Notes: generated by a model not told the origin, from the sequence alone. A stretch of 39,039 nucleotides of DNA from Candidatus Indicimonas acetifermentans (GCA_947581815.1 CANPVX010000005.1:1-39039), one strand, 5' to 3'; positions 16,003-25,134 are shown, counted from the first letter of the stretch. Made by a program: numbers and translations.

Positions 16003-17160
16003 CTACAGACGAAATGGAACGGCCACGACGCAGAGAATGAAAACCAGCGCCGCGGCGAGCACGAGCGTCATGCCCGTGCGCGTGAGGCCTCTCTCTTTGT
16101 TGAAGACGGGTGGATGCCCAACGCGACCCCGCCCGACAATAAACACGACCGCAGCCCAGACCCACCAACCCGGCCACAAAAACCCGAGCGGAACGAGCAG
16201 GGCGAAGAAAACAAACGCCAGCTTCTGCTGCCGATCGCCCAGCAGGGAATACAGTATGTGTCCGCCGTCGAGCTGTGAGATCGGGAGCAGGTTGAGCGCG
16301 GTAACGAACAACCCGACCCAGCCCGCAAAGGCGACGGGGTGGAGAAGCAGCACCTCTCCGCCACCGCCGAAATCGAGAAGCAGTCGAACCATCCCGGAAA
16401 AGATTATGGACCCTCCAAGCCAAATCTCCTGGTCCATGAAGCGAATCAGGTAGGGACCCGGTATGCCGGGCGGCGCCGGCGAAATCACTCGACTATGGAG
16501 GAGACCCCACCACAGGACAGGAAGCGAGGCCAGGAAACTGGCCAGAGGACCGGCGACTCCCACCTCTAGAAGCGCACGCCGGTTCATCAGAGGAGACCTC
16601 AAACGAATGAACGCTCCCAGCGTGCCGATCACCGACACGTAAGGCGGGAACGGAATAAAGTAGGGTGGCGAGACGTTGATTCGGTGGTGCCTCGCTGTGA
16701 CGTAGTGCCCCGATTCGTGCAAGAAAAGTATCGCCACTAGCGCCACTCCGAACGGAGCTCCCAAGAGCAAGGCATCGAACCTCAGCGAAACCGGTATTGG
16801 CAGCGACCACCCCGTCCCGAGTGGCAGTGGAGCGAATCCGATCGGGTGCTGCCCCGCTAGCATGTCTCCAGCCAGGATCGTGCTCAGCAGGGTGACGATC
16901 AACAGCCCAACGTGGAGCCACCAACGCTCCCGGCGCTCCGCCGGTCGGTAGAGGAGGAGTTCCCAGGCGCCAGCCCGCCTCCTGCTCTCGTACGGCCCGG
17001 GCCAGCGGTCGAGTGCGTCGCGAACGGCTGGCGAGCTGGTATCGAGGCCGGGCAACAAGCGGCCGCTGACGATCTCACCGCCCCTGACCTTCTCAGAACG
17101 GTAGATATCGAACAATTGGGGCCAGTCAGCTAAGCCCTTGACCGGGGCGTCAGAGTGCAT
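16003..17160 (-). CDS. M50-family (site-2-type) membrane metalloprotease
   Basis: The 385-residue polytopic membrane protein has a zinc-protease motif HESGH at residues 148-152. The distal ligand motif LDGGH lies at 297-301 within ALNLLPISQLDGGH. This pairing defines site-2 proteases, which cut substrates within the membrane. The N-terminal 80 residues are soluble (LFDIYRSEKVRGGEIVSGRL) and the protein lacks a PDZ domain, resembling the EGY/S2P group with a cytosolic N-terminal domain. Eight or so hydrophobic segments are visible. It is not in an operon with an anti-sigma factor; the gene downstream on the same strand is the Arg-tailed hypothetical, 131 bases away. The substrate is unknown. 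Confidence 0.9.
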   Translation of the reverse strand: MHSDAPVKGLADWPQLFDIYRSEKVRGGEIVSGRLLPGLDTSSPAVRDALDRWPGPYESRRRAGAWELLLYRPAERRERWWLHVGLLIVTLLSTILAGDMLAGQHPIGFAPLPLGTGWSLPIPVSLRFDALLLGAPFGVALVAILFLHESGHYVTARHHRINVSPPYFIPFPPYVSVIGTLGAFIRLRSPLMNRRALLEVGVAGPLASFLASLPVLWWGLLHSRVISPAPPGIPGPYLIRFMDQEIWLGGSIIFSGMVRLLLDFGGGGEVLLLHPVAFAGWVGLFVTALNLLPISQLDGGHILYSLLGDRQQKLAFVFFALLVPLGFLWPGWWVWAAVVFIVGRGRVGHPPVFNKERGLTRTGMTLVLAAALVFILCVVAVPFRL

Positions 17161-17373
17161 TAGACTCGTATTTTACCAGCCAGTTGTCCGCGTTAAGCAC
17201 CACGAGTCAAACCACCTCAGCAGGCATAACAAGAGACCAGCAAGCAGCTGAAGCGCAAGGGAGATATACTGATCACGGCACGCCGCGGTTCGATCATCCG
17301 GACCGATAACGCGTCAAGGCACCCCGACCACGAAACTTCCCTAGAATAGAAAACTCAAACTGTACAGCATCCC

Positions 17374-18639
17374 ATGGCTACTACCTCTCTCGACATAGCC
17401 GAACTGAAGGCGAAGTCCGTCACGGATCTTCACGAAATGGCGGAGGAGCTCAACATCCAGAACTACTCCTCCCTCCGCAAGCAGGACCTCATCTTCAGAA
17501 TCGAACAGAACTTACTGGACTCCGACGTAATCCTTCGCGCCGAAGGCGTCCTGGAGATCCTACCGGAGGGATACGGTTTCCTCCGCAGTCAAGATTGGAA
17601 CTACCTCTACGGGCCGGATGACATATATGTGTCACCATCCCAGATCAAGAGGTTCGATCTGCGCACGGGTGACACAGTGCTGGGACAGGTCAGACCACCG
17701 AAAGAGGGTGAACGCTATCTCGCCCTGCTGAAGGTAGAGCTGGTCAACGGTGAGGATCCCGAGAAATCGAAGCACCGCATCAGCTTCGACAACCTGCGCC
17801 CGCGTTACCCAGAGGATCGTATCTTCCTCGAGCGGGAGAATGAGGATATCTCCAATCGAATTCTAGACCTGATCGCGCCCGTCGGAAAAGGCCAGCGCGG
17901 TCTGATCGTTTCGCCGCCCAAGGCGGGTAAGACTATCCTGCTGCAAAAGATCGCCAACGCGATCACCGAAAACCATCCTGAGTGTCACCTCATCGTTCTG
18001 CTGATCGACGAGCGGCCGGAAGAGGTGACGGATATGGAAGAGCACGTCGCAGCGGAGGTCATATCATCGACCTTCGACGAGCCTGCGGATCGCCACACAC
18101 AAGTTGCGGAGATGGTGATCGAGAAAGCGAAGCGGCTCGTCGAGCACAAGCGAGACGTCATCATCCTTCTCGACTCCATCACGCGCCTGGCGCGGGCCTA
18201 CAACGTCGTCGTGCCGCACTCCGGCAAGATTCTGTCGGGTGGTGTAGACGCCAACGCCCTCCACAAACCCAAGCGCTTCTTCGGCTCAGCCCGAAACCTC
18301 GAGGAGGGCGGCAGCTTGACAATCATCGCCACCGCCCTGATCGAGACCGGCTCTCGCATGGACGAAGTCATTTTCGAGGAATTCAAAGGCACTGGCAACA
18401 TGGAGATCGTGCTCGATCGGCACATCGCCGACAAGCGGATCTTCCCGTCCATCGACATCAACCGATCGGGCACACGCCGCGAGGAGCTTCTGCTCGACGA
18501 CAAGACACTCAATAGGATCTACTTGCTGAGAAACTTCCTGGCCGATATGCCGTCGGCCGAGGCGATCGAGTTCCTGATCGAGCGCCTCAAGCGGACCAAG
18601 GACAACGAGGAGTTCTTGAACAGCATGCAGGAGGGTTAG
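17374..18639 (+). CDS. rho: Transcription termination factor Rho
   Basis: The 421-residue hexameric RNA helicase ends transcription at C-rich, unstructured RNA. It has the N-terminal helical Rho domain ([20 protein letters not shown]) and the OB-fold RNA-binding motif GYGFLRS. The Walker A is SPPKAGKT, Walker B is [16 protein letters not shown], and the Q-loop/R-loop region includes [20 protein letters not shown] and [16 protein letters not shown]. The length is normal. The 213 bases upstream hold no ORF and no promoter I would defend, though a TATACT and a TAGAAT hexamer occur there without -35 partners. A long leader would fit known Rho autoregulation. Confidence 0.98.
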   Translation: MATTSLDIAELKAKSVTDLHEMAEELNIQNYSSLRKQDLIFRIEQNLLDSDVILRAEGVLEILPEGYGFLRSQDWNYLYGPDDIYVSPSQIKRFDLRTGDTVLGQVRPPKEGERYLALLKVELVNGEDPEKSKHRISFDNLRPRYPEDRIFLERENEDISNRILDLIAPVGKGQRGLIVSPPKAGKTILLQKIANAITENHPECHLIVLLIDERPEEVTDMEEHVAAEVISSTFDEPADRHTQVAEMVIEKAKRLVEHKRDVIILLDSITRLARAYNVVVPHSGKILSGGVDANALHKPKRFFGSARNLEEGGSLTIIATALIETGSRMDEVIFEEFKGTGNMEIVLDRHIADKRIFPSIDINRSGTRREELLLDDKTLNRIYLLRNFLADMPSAEAIEFLIERLKRTKDNEEFLNSMQEG

Positions 18640-18661
18640 GGGGGGACGTTCCGTAGAGAAT

Positions 18662-19252
18662 CTACTCCGCCAACAGCTCTTCGTACTCCGGGTTGACCAC
18701 CAGCCGGCCGGATTCCAGAACCTCCCGATCCCAAGGAAAGATCACCGTACCTTGCGCCTCGATCGCAAAGTAATCCGGCTCGTAGCCGCCTCTGCGAATC
18801 AGCGATGTGGCAGTACGCACCTCCGTCGGAGACACGTCGCGCACCGCCGCCAGCGCCATTCGCATCGTCTCGCCACTGTCGCAGATCTCATCCACCAGGA
18901 GCACCCGACGGCCCGCTAGCTGCGGCGGCGCCGCCGACAGCACCTCCGGGCGCGCGCGTATCTTTTCACCGTCGCGACGACGCGTGATCTTGATGGAGTG
19001 GAACTCGCGTTGCAGCATCGCGGCGATCACGGCGGCTGGAATGACACCCGCCGCAGCGATACCCACAACCACCTCGGGATCGTAGTCACGCGCGACGCGC
19101 AGCGCCAAGACCCGGCACAGCTCGCCGAAAAGCTCCCAGGAGAGCTCCATCTTCTCTTCACTGACAACCTCGGGCGGTATCTCTGCCACTTCGTACGCTC
19201 CATGAGTTAAGTGCCTGATAGAAAGAAAGTACTTGCGCAGGCTACACGTCAC
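18662..19252 (-). CDS. Phosphoribosyltransferase family protein
   Basis: It has the PRPP-binding loop VLLVDEICDSGETMRMAL, preceded by VVVGIAAAGVIPAAVIAAML, and ends around GTVIFPWDREVLE. It matches type I phosphoribosyltransferases of the xanthine/hypoxanthine-like group, which salvage purine bases with PRPP. The 196-residue version starts at GTG. An ATG 34 codons in (MELSWELFGELC) would give 162 residues and also fits the family, so the start is uncertain. It converges on rho with a 22-base gap and is divergent from gyrA. The preferred base cannot be told. Confidence 0.88.
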   Translation of the reverse strand: MTCSLRKYFLSIRHLTHGAYEVAEIPPEVVSEEKMELSWELFGELCRVLALRVARDYDPEVVVGIAAAGVIPAAVIAAMLQREFHSIKITRRRDGEKIRARPEVLSAAPPQLAGRRVLLVDEICDSGETMRMALAAVRDVSPTEVRTATSLIRRGGYEPDYFAIEAQGTVIFPWDREVLESGRLVVNPEYEELLAE

Positions 19253-19284
19253 AAGCGACCTGTGCCGGTTCCCATTCTTCGTTC

Positions 19285-19313
19285 TTGAGGTCCGCCCAGA
19301 GGATGATTATGTT
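19285..19313 (+). promoter_or_regulatory. Candidate promoter of gyrA
   Basis: TTGAGG and TATGTT are separated by 17 bases, with a TG shortly before the -10. The predicted start lies about 45 bases before the GTG. Each hexamer matches consensus at four of six positions, so this is tentative. Confidence 0.35.
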
Positions 19314-19363
19314 GCCTGTAGATCTTCGGTATATCTTCGCTCCCAGCGAAAGGGGGAGGGGTC

Positions 19364-21823
19364 GTGGTGAAAGTGAAGAACCTGCAGCGCGAACGCATCG
19401 TTCTGCGCTATATAGAAGAAGAGATGCGCGAGTCGTTCATCGACTATTCGATGAGCGTCATCGTCCAGCGCGCGCTTCCTGACGCACGCGACGGGCTCAA
19501 ACCCGTCCAGCGGCGAATCCTTTACGCCATGCACGAGCTCGGTCTGGCACCCGAACGCGCCCACAAGAAGTGCGCTACCGTCGTCGGCGACGTTCTGGGT
19601 AAGTATCATCCCCACGGCGATGTAACCGTGTACGAGACTCTGGTGCGCATGGCGCAGAATTTCTCGATGCGCTATCCGCTCATCGATGGCCAGGGAAACT
19701 TCGGTTCGATCGATGGTGATCCCGCCGCCGCCTACCGTTATACCGAGGCTCGCCTCGCTCCCATCGCGACTGACCTGCTACGAGACATCGAGAAGCAAAC
19801 CGTCGACTTCCGACCGAACTTCGACGGCCGTCTCGATGAGCCGGTTGTGCTACCAACCGCCTTCCCTCAGCTCCTCGTTTGCGGCAGCGACGGCATCGCC
19901 GTGGGCATGGCGACAAAGATCCCGCCTCACAACCTGCGCGAGATCGCGACGGCCGCGGCCCAGCTCCTCTCGCGCCCCAATACCTCTGACAAGAAGTTGC
20001 TCGAGATCGTGCAGGGTCCGGATTTCCCCACCGGAGCCTATATCTGGGGACGCGCCGGCATCGAGGAGGCCTATCGTACCGGGCGCGGTCGGATCATCGT
20101 GCGTGCCTCCGCCCACGTCGAGCAAGGCAACTACGGAAAACCCTACCTGGTGATCAGCGAGCTTCCCTATCAGGTGAGCAAGCAGCGCATCATGGAGAGC
20201 ATCGTCCAGCTCGCCCGCAAGAACCAGCTGGAGGGCATCACAGACCTGAGGGACGAGAGCGACCGCGACGGTATCCGCATCGTGCTCGAGCTCAAGCGCG
20301 ACGCTGCGCCGCGCAAGATCTTGGAGAAGCTGTTCAAGAAAACCCAGCTGCAGACCACGTTCGGAGTCATCGCCCTCGCGCTGGTCGACGGCATACCCCG
20401 TCAGCTCGGCCTGAAGGATGCTCTCAGCATCTGGATCGAGCACCGGCTCGCCGTCGTCGTGCGGCGCGCCAGGTTCAATCTGTCGAAGGCTGAAGAACGG
20501 GCTCACATCCTGGAGGGTCTACAGGCCGCGCTGGAGCGAATCGATGAAGTCGTGCGGATCGTCCGCTCGAGCCGCACGCCCGAAACTGCCGCCAGCAAGC
20601 TTCGCTCCACTCTGAAGATCACCGCACTGCAGGCCGGGGCGATCCTGGCGATGCGCCTCGCCCGCCTGACCGGACTAGAGAGCCGCAAGCTTCGCGAAGA
20701 GCTCGAGGCCATGACCAAGCGCGCCAAGACTCTCAGAGTGCTCTTGTCCGACGAGAAGAAACGTCGCGAGCTGGTGCGGCGCGAACTGGCGGCCATCGCC
20801 GAGCGCTACGGCGACGCGCGTCGCACCGAGATCCTGCCCGACTCCAAGCGGTTCCCGCTACCCGCCGAGGGGGCGGAGCGCGACGTGCAAGTCCTCCTGA
20901 CGCACCTCGGCTACGTGAAGGCCATGCCCGCCCGGGGCCTCAAAGGGGGAGGGGACGCGATACTCGCCGCCGCAGAGAAACTCGAATCGCGGCGCGGTGA
21001 TTTCGTCACCCGCGTCTGGCTGTGCAAAGCGGATGAGCTCCTCCTCGCCTTCACGAGGGGCGGCCACGTGCACGCGCTGCGCGCCGGCGATCTGCCTCAA
21101 GGAACGCGATCATCGCGGGGACAGCGCTTGGCGGACGAGCTCGACCTGGACGATGAGTTGGTCGGAGTCGAACCAGTCAGGGATTTCTCAGCCGAGCATT
21201 TCGTCGTGACTGCGAGCCGCGAAGGGCGGATCAAGCGTACGCCACTCTCCGAATACGGGAACATAAGGAGCGCCGGGATCATCGCGGCCGGCGTCGATGA
21301 CGGCGATGAGATCATCGCAGTGCGCATCAGTGAGGGTACGGATCAAATCGTCCTCGCGACGCGAGACGGGCAAGCGATCCGCTTCGAGGAATCGGAGGTG
21401 CGCCCCATGGGCCGTACGGCGGCAGGTGTGAGGGGCATCGACCTGGCGCGTGGGGACGCGGTCGTTGCCTGCGCTTTGCCGCGCCGAAACACCAGCCTTC
21501 TGGCGGTGAGCGCCCGCGGGTTCGTGGCGCACAGCGGCCTCGAAGGGCTCAGGCGTCAATCGCGTGGGGGCAAGGGCCGGAACTTAGTGCCCAAGAAGCT
21601 CCAGGCAGGTGACGTTATTGGCCTTCTCGACCTATTTCCAGATGAATCGGTCGTCGCGGTGACCCGAGCGGGCGAGACCGTACCGATCGACATCGGCGCT
21701 CGAGAGAAAGGCTGGGCACGGCAGTTCAACCTCGACGGCCACACACTGAGCGCCCTCGAGCGCGCGCCCATCAGGCCGGCCAGCCTGGAGCCTGCGGAGT
21801 CCCAGATGAGCCTGCAGATCTAG
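19364..21823 (+). CDS. gyrA: DNA gyrase subunit A
   Basis: The 819-residue type IIA topoisomerase subunit cuts and rejoins DNA. The catalytic tyrosine is Tyr126 in [10 protein letters not shown] (Tyr122 in E. coli). The breakage core has [28 protein letters not shown] and [12 protein letters not shown], and the C-terminal beta-pinwheel follows. A GyrA-box-like QSRGGKG at residues 732-738 (E. coli QRRGGKG) favours gyrase over topoisomerase IV. The start is GTG with GGGAGG upstream. The quinolone-determining region reads [17 protein letters not shown], with Val87 and Glu91 where E. coli has Ser83 and Asp87. gyrB is not in the window. Confidence 0.93.
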   Translation: MVKVKNLQRERIVLRYIEEEMRESFIDYSMSVIVQRALPDARDGLKPVQRRILYAMHELGLAPERAHKKCATVVGDVLGKYHPHGDVTVYETLVRMAQNFSMRYPLIDGQGNFGSIDGDPAAAYRYTEARLAPIATDLLRDIEKQTVDFRPNFDGRLDEPVVLPTAFPQLLVCGSDGIAVGMATKIPPHNLREIATAAAQLLSRPNTSDKKLLEIVQGPDFPTGAYIWGRAGIEEAYRTGRGRIIVRASAHVEQGNYGKPYLVISELPYQVSKQRIMESIVQLARKNQLEGITDLRDESDRDGIRIVLELKRDAAPRKILEKLFKKTQLQTTFGVIALALVDGIPRQLGLKDALSIWIEHRLAVVVRRARFNLSKAEERAHILEGLQAALERIDEVVRIVRSSRTPETAASKLRSTLKITALQAGAILAMRLARLTGLESRKLREELEAMTKRAKTLRVLLSDEKKRRELVRRELAAIAERYGDARRTEILPDSKRFPLPAEGAERDVQVLLTHLGYVKAMPARGLKGGGDAILAAAEKLESRRGDFVTRVWLCKADELLLAFTRGGHVHALRAGDLPQGTRSSRGQRLADELDLDDELVGVEPVRDFSAEHFVVTASREGRIKRTPLSEYGNIRSAGIIAAGVDDGDEIIAVRISEGTDQIVLATRDGQAIRFEESEVRPMGRTAAGVRGIDLARGDAVVACALPRRNTSLLAVSARGFVAHSGLEGLRRQSRGGKGRNLVPKKLQAGDVIGLLDLFPDESVVAVTRAGETVPIDIGAREKGWARQFNLDGHTLSALERAPIRPASLEPAESQMSLQI

Positions 21824-21912
21824 ACGTCACCCTCGCAGCAGGTTGCGTCTAACTCCTGACCCGCAGCGAGTCCCCTTCTGTATCGGCCAGGCAATCTCGA
21901 CCTCTATCTGAA

Positions 21913-21948
21913 AAGGGAAAAGGGAAGAGGGAAGAGTAAGGAGAGATC
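21913..21948 (+). repeat. Polypurine GGGAAAA/GGGAAGA repeats
   Basis: The 125-base gap between the convergent gyrA and XdhC-domain genes ends in a purine-only stretch with short imperfect repeats of AAGGGAA and GAGGGAA. A weak inverted repeat (TAGACG...CGTCTA, 21821-21851) spans the gyrA stop. No convincing terminator is seen. Confidence 0.4.
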
Positions 21949-22278
21949 TTACTGGAGCGATCCCTCGGTTCGCTCGATGAAGATGTCCATCACACCGCCG
22001 CAGACGGCCGGGCTGAACGATTCGACATCATCGGTCAGCTCCACTCGGATGAGCTGTGGCACACCGGTATCGAGCACCTGGCGTGCCGTCTCTATCACAT
22101 CGGCCTCGCCGCAGCCGCCACCGATCGTGCCGACCTGCTCGCCATCGGCGCCGATGAGCATCTTGCTACCGACATCGCGTGGGGTCGAGCCCTTGACCTG
22201 CACAACCGTCGCAAGGGCGACCGGGCGCGCTTCTCTGGCCGCCGCCGCGGCCGCCTCCAGAATCTCTCGATCCTCCAT
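21949..22278 (-). CDS. Stand-alone XdhC/CoxI N-terminal-domain protein
   Basis: The 109-residue protein is only the XdhC/CoxI domain. It has VALATVVQVKGSTPRDVGSK, then the conserved cysteine motif GGGCGEADV and the second motif SPAVCGGVMDIFIE. XdhC-type chaperones bind molybdenum cofactor, help its sulfuration and insert it into xanthine-dehydrogenase-family enzymes. The Rossmann domain that usually follows is absent and is found in the next gene upstream. It starts 5 bases after the xdhC stop, so the two are co-translated. Its likely client is the molybdo-enzyme about 4 kb to the right. Confidence 0.85.
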   Translation of the reverse strand: MEDREILEAAAAAAREARPVALATVVQVKGSTPRDVGSKMLIGADGEQVGTIGGGCGEADVIETARQVLDTGVPQLIRVELTDDVESFSPAVCGGVMDIFIERTEGSLQ

Positions 22279-22283
22279 TCGGC

Positions 22284-23123
22284 TCAGCCAGCTCCCTTCT
22301 TCGATTCGTGCTTGCGTGCGACGCGGCGAAGCACGCGCTCACTCTCGGTGAGCGGGACCCCGCTACCTCCCCGGCGCCCAGCGATGATCTCCGCGGCTAT
22401 GGCAACGGCGATTTCTTCGGGGGTCTCCGCGGCGATGTCGAGGCCGATGGGGGCACGCACGTCGTCGAGGAGCCGCGGATCGATCCCGTCGCTCACCAGA
22501 GCCTCGAACGCCGCGCGGACGCGCCGCCGGCTACCGATCATTCCGAGGTAAGCGGGCCGCGCCGACATGCTCAGGAGCTCTCGAATACAATCGTAGTCGT
22601 ACTCGTGCGCCCGGGTAACCAACACGATATACGAATCCGGCCGGACATCTACGTCGCGGAAAGGATGCGCGAAGTCCACCACCGCGACCTTATCGGCATC
22701 GGGAAACCAGCGCTCGCTGGCGAACTCCGGCCGGTCATCGAGGACCGTGACGCGAAACCCGATCAGCGAACCGATGTGGGCCAGCGGCCGCGCGATGTGG
22801 CCCGCCCCGACGATCACCAACTCGGGTCTTGGATGCTGTGACTCCACGTAGATCTCCCACGTTGCATCACCGACCTCGAGGCTTCTGAGCCCGCGCCAGC
22901 GAGACTCCAGGGATTCGCGCGCGAGATCCACCGCCCAGGCATCGGCCTCGGACGACCCGAGACCGCCTCTGACGGAATCGCTCGTGACGATCAGCCTCTT
23001 GCCCGCCGCTCCGGGCTCCGGCCCGGCAATCACGGTCACGAGTGCGACGGACTCGCCCCGATTCGTGGCCTCGAGCGCCGCCGCCGCCGCCGCTGCCGCC
23101 GAGATGTTCGCGCTGCCCGTCAC
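22284..23123 (-). CDS. xdhC: XdhC-family molybdenum-enzyme maturation protein
   Basis: The 279-residue protein joins an N-terminal XdhC-like domain to the XdhC C-terminal Rossmann domain (ELVIVGAGHIARPLAHIGSL, FRVTVLDDRPEFAS, DSYIVLVTRAHEYDYDC, AYLGMIGSRRRVRAAFEAL). I chose the GTG whose last two bases begin the TGA stop of the upstream mocA gene (GTGA overlap). An ATG 8 codons earlier is open. The N-terminal domain reads GGLGSSEADAW where working XdhC proteins have a glycine-cysteine motif, so that cysteine is missing here but kept in the small neighbour. An alanine run (SAAAAAAAALEA) follows the start. Confidence 0.9.
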   Translation of the reverse strand: MTGSANISAAAAAAAALEATNRGESVALVTVIAGPEPGAAGKRLIVTSDSVRGGLGSSEADAWAVDLARESLESRWRGLRSLEVGDATWEIYVESQHPRPELVIVGAGHIARPLAHIGSLIGFRVTVLDDRPEFASERWFPDADKVAVVDFAHPFRDVDVRPDSYIVLVTRAHEYDYDCIRELLSMSARPAYLGMIGSRRRVRAAFEALVSDGIDPRLLDDVRAPIGLDIAAETPEEIAVAIAAEIIAGRRGGSGVPLTESERVLRRVARKHESKKGAG

Positions 23124-23746
23124 ACGCCGCCCCCGCCCCCGAGCCAACGCTCGTACTCTTCGGGAGTGTCCACGTCGATCAAGACTCCCTCGTCGTCCAC
23201 TTCCACGTCCGACACCGCGCCGGCGTGTGAGCGCACGACCGAACGCGCCCCCTCCGCCCCCTCCGCCCCCTCCGCCCCCTCAGGAGCCGCGCCGTGCAGC
23301 AACTCTCCGAACAGCGCTGCGCTGAAGAGCACGGGATGGCCGTGCTTTCCTTGAAAGGTCGGACGCACGATCAGCGCCTCCCCCCCCCCTTCCGCGAATG
23401 CGGCGATCAAGGCCGCGACCGTCTCCGGCCGTACCAACGGATGATCGACCGGCATGACCACCGCCGCTTCGGCCGACGCCGACGTGGCACGAAGGCCCGA
23501 GCGTAACGAGTCGATCTGCTCGGACCCGGGACCGGAACCGGCGGCGGAGCGGACGCCACCCTCGAACGCGCGCTCGGGGCCCGCAGGGTGATCGGGGTCG
23601 ATCACGATGACTACATCCGCACAGCCGCCTGCGATCAACGTGTTTACGGCGCGTTGCAGGAAGGTCTCCCCCTCGACCTCGAGCGATGCCTTCGGTCGCC
23701 CCATGCGCCGAGACTCCCCTCCTGCCAACACTATTCCGGCGATCAT
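23120..23746 (-). CDS. mocA: Molybdenum cofactor nucleotidyltransferase (MocA/MobA-like)
   Basis: The 208-residue protein starts MIAGIVLAGGESRRMGRPKA, the nucleotide-binding loop of the MobA/MocA family. It continues with DVVIVIDPDHP, VVMPVDHPLVRPETVAALIA and FQGKHGHPVLFSAALFGELL, and ends in VLIDVDTPEEYERWLGG. The pattern fits MocA, which adds CMP to molybdopterin to make the dinucleotide cofactor used by xanthine-dehydrogenase-family enzymes. The start chosen fits the family; a 31-residue extension upstream is not needed. Two odd features lie in the coding sequence: a G10 run giving EGGGE and four tandem EGA codon triplets. It heads the three-gene maturation operon. Confidence 0.88.
   Translation of the reverse strand: MIAGIVLAGGESRRMGRPKASLEVEGETFLQRAVNTLIAGGCADVVIVIDPDHPAGPERAFEGGVRSAAGSGPGSEQIDSLRSGLRATSASAEAAVVMPVDHPLVRPETVAALIAAFAEGGGEALIVRPTFQGKHGHPVLFSAALFGELLHGAAPEGAEGAEGAEGARSVVRSHAGAVSDVEVDDEGVLIDVDTPEEYERWLGGGGGV
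23247..23281. repeat. 9-base tandem repeat in mocA (GCCCCCTCC)
   Basis: Three perfect copies and a fourth near-complete copy of GCCCCCTCC on the + strand encode Glu-Gly-Ala four times in the mocA product. The repeat lies between the body of the enzyme and its C-terminal segment. Confidence 0.85.
23390..23399. repeat. C10/G10 homopolymer inside mocA
   Basis: There are ten C on the + strand, or ten G in the coding strand, read as GAA followed by three Gly codons and the first base of GAG. A one-base change would shift frame in the middle of the enzyme. Confidence 0.85.
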
Positions 23747-23899
23747 ATCTGGAAGATGAACCGGCGAGCTAGCCCAGTCAAAATTCGAGGCGGCCGCAAT
23801 CGCATGTAGCGGACGCCTCATCATCAGAGTGCAGCCCATGAGGCGAGGGGCGAGACCCTACCCGATCCCGCCCCTCTCTAGATTGTGCAGGGCCCGTTT

Positions 23900-24463
23900 C
23901 TATACCCGATCGTAAACCAGGCGGAATTCGACAACCTCGTCGCGATCGGGGTGTTGCATATTGTTGGTGACGAACAGCTGCTGGCCGTCATCGCTCGGCG
24001 TGAAGCTCTGCGTTGCCGTTGCTCCATCGCTGGAGGAGCGCTCCATCACGAGGACATCGCCGTCCAGCGACGCCGTGATTTCGACCTGTCCCCGCGCCGT
24101 CTCCCGAGTGACGGTGGATCCATCTGTTGGGAACGTTTGCGTCACGCTACCGCCCCTACCGCCCCTACCGCCCCTGCTGAACGTGACGCTCGATTCATCC
24201 TGCGTGATCACCAGCTCGCCGCCGCCCATCCGGCGGCGCGGCCCGCGACGCCGGCCCTGTCCGTCGTGCATCTGGCCGCCAGGCCCCTCGCTCTGTTCCC
24301 GGTTGAGCGTCCAGGTCCCGGATATGCCGGTCCCCTGCGACGCGCTGAGCGTCGTGCTGGCCTCCAGGTCCGAGGTCACCGGGTCATCGCACGCCGCAGC
24401 TACGGAGACGCACAGCACGGTAAGCGCTGTGGCCAAGAGTCTTAAGAACCTGCCCTCATTCAT
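23900..24463 (-). CDS. Putative lipoprotein with GRG repeats
   Basis: I chose the ATG with AGGAGGG upstream, giving 187 residues. The N-terminus is a signal sequence (MNEGRFLRLLATALTVLCVS, then VAAACDDP) ending at a cysteine, so it is probably a lipoprotein, although the lipobox has Ala rather than Leu at -3. The mature part has a start like SGTWTLNREQSEGPGG, which recurs in uncharacterised secreted beta-rich proteins. It also has a basic stretch (GRRRGPRRRMGG), a Gly-Arg repeat (SRGGRGGRGGS) and beta strands (ITASLDGDVLVMERSS, VVEFRLVYDRV). The function is unknown. It stands alone between mocA and the DinB-like gene. Confidence 0.72.
   Translation of the reverse strand: MNEGRFLRLLATALTVLCVSVAAACDDPVTSDLEASTTLSASQGTGISGTWTLNREQSEGPGGQMHDGQGRRRGPRRRMGGGELVITQDESSVTFSRGGRGGRGGSVTQTFPTDGSTVTRETARGQVEITASLDGDVLVMERSSSDGATATQSFTPSDDGQQLFVTNNMQHPDRDEVVEFRLVYDRV
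24148..24174. repeat. 9-base tandem repeat (TACCGCCCC) x3 in the lipoprotein gene
   Basis: Three perfect copies on the + strand encode the Gly-Arg-Gly repeat of the lipoprotein. The unit differs from the 9-base repeat in mocA. Confidence 0.85.
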
Positions 24464-24618
24464 GGGTCGCCCTCCTCGATTCGATCCTCTCCACACGACG
24501 TTGCGGCAGGCTGTGCCGCCCGGCCCCGGCCCAAGCCGCTCCCGGCAACGTTCGACTTTCGATTCAAGGACAGATTGAGTTGGGAAAGTGTTAGCCCGTG
24601 GTTGGGTGGGCCCCACCC

Positions 24619-25134
24619 TCAATCGGCGCCACGGATCCTGCGGGTCAGCGCCGGCTCGATCCCCATCAGCCTTTCATAGAGGGCGAGCTGCCCGCGGTGG
24701 TACATCTCCTGCGCGATTCCATGATTGAGCCAGGCGAGCCGGGTTCCTTGGGCGCCGTCGAACCTCGTGATCAGCTGAAGCATGGCGAGCTCGCCCGCTT
24801 CCCTGAATCTTGCCACGCCCTCGTCGAGGGACGATTTAAGGAGGGCAAGAAGCTCCGCTTTTCCGCGAGCTTCCTTGACGTGTGCCGCGTACTGGCCGAT
24901 GAGCTCCGGCCACGGAGCTCGGTGAAAGTTCGTGTCCGGGCGCGTCAGCTCGCCGGTCATGAGCTCAGCGACCTCGATGATGTGCTGGATCAACTCGGTC
25001 ACGCTCTTCACTTCGGGCGTCGGTCGGAAGTCGAAGCGCCTGTCGGGGATATTCTCGGCTTCCTCGATGATCCCCTGCCGCGCATCGACCCAGGCTTCCA
25101 GGGTCTCCTCCAGCAACGTCGTGAAAGTCATCAT
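24619..25134 (-). CDS. DinB/YfiT-family putative metal-dependent enzyme
   Basis: The 171-residue four-helix-bundle protein fits the DinB family: TLLEETLEAWVDARQGI at the start, VTELIQHIIEVAELM with His51, and LNHGIAQEMYHRGQLALYER near the end with His138 and His146. DinB-family proteins often bind a metal with three His and act as thiol transferases or have unknown roles. In most relatives a His lies four positions before the His of HRGQ; here that position is Gln142, so the usual metal site may be incomplete. It begins about 15 bases after a 44-codon small ORF. No ribosome site is evident. Confidence 0.85.
   Translation of the reverse strand: MMTFTTLLEETLEAWVDARQGIIEEAENIPDRRFDFRPTPEVKSVTELIQHIIEVAELMTGELTRPDTNFHRAPWPELIGQYAAHVKEARGKAELLALLKSSLDEGVARFREAGELAMLQLITRFDGAQGTRLAWLNHGIAQEMYHRGQLALYERLMGIEPALTRRIRGAD

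Noticed and set aside
15908-16453. A long rightward open frame of 181 codons
   Set aside because: It lies wholly opposite the M50 protease gene, which has clear motifs. Its translation is low-complexity Ser/Thr/Pro without family features.
17161-17373. A riboswitch or promoter in the rho leader
   Set aside because: TATACT and TAGAAT occur but neither has a -35 partner at 16-18 bases, and no known leader motif is recognised.
19364-21823. Topoisomerase IV subunit A (ParC)
   Set aside because: A GyrA-box-like QSRGGKG is present in the C-terminal domain. This favours gyrase, though a phylogeny would settle it.
21821-21851. Terminator after gyrA from TAGACG ... CGTCTA
   Set aside because: The arms are only 6 bases, the loop is long and no T-run follows.
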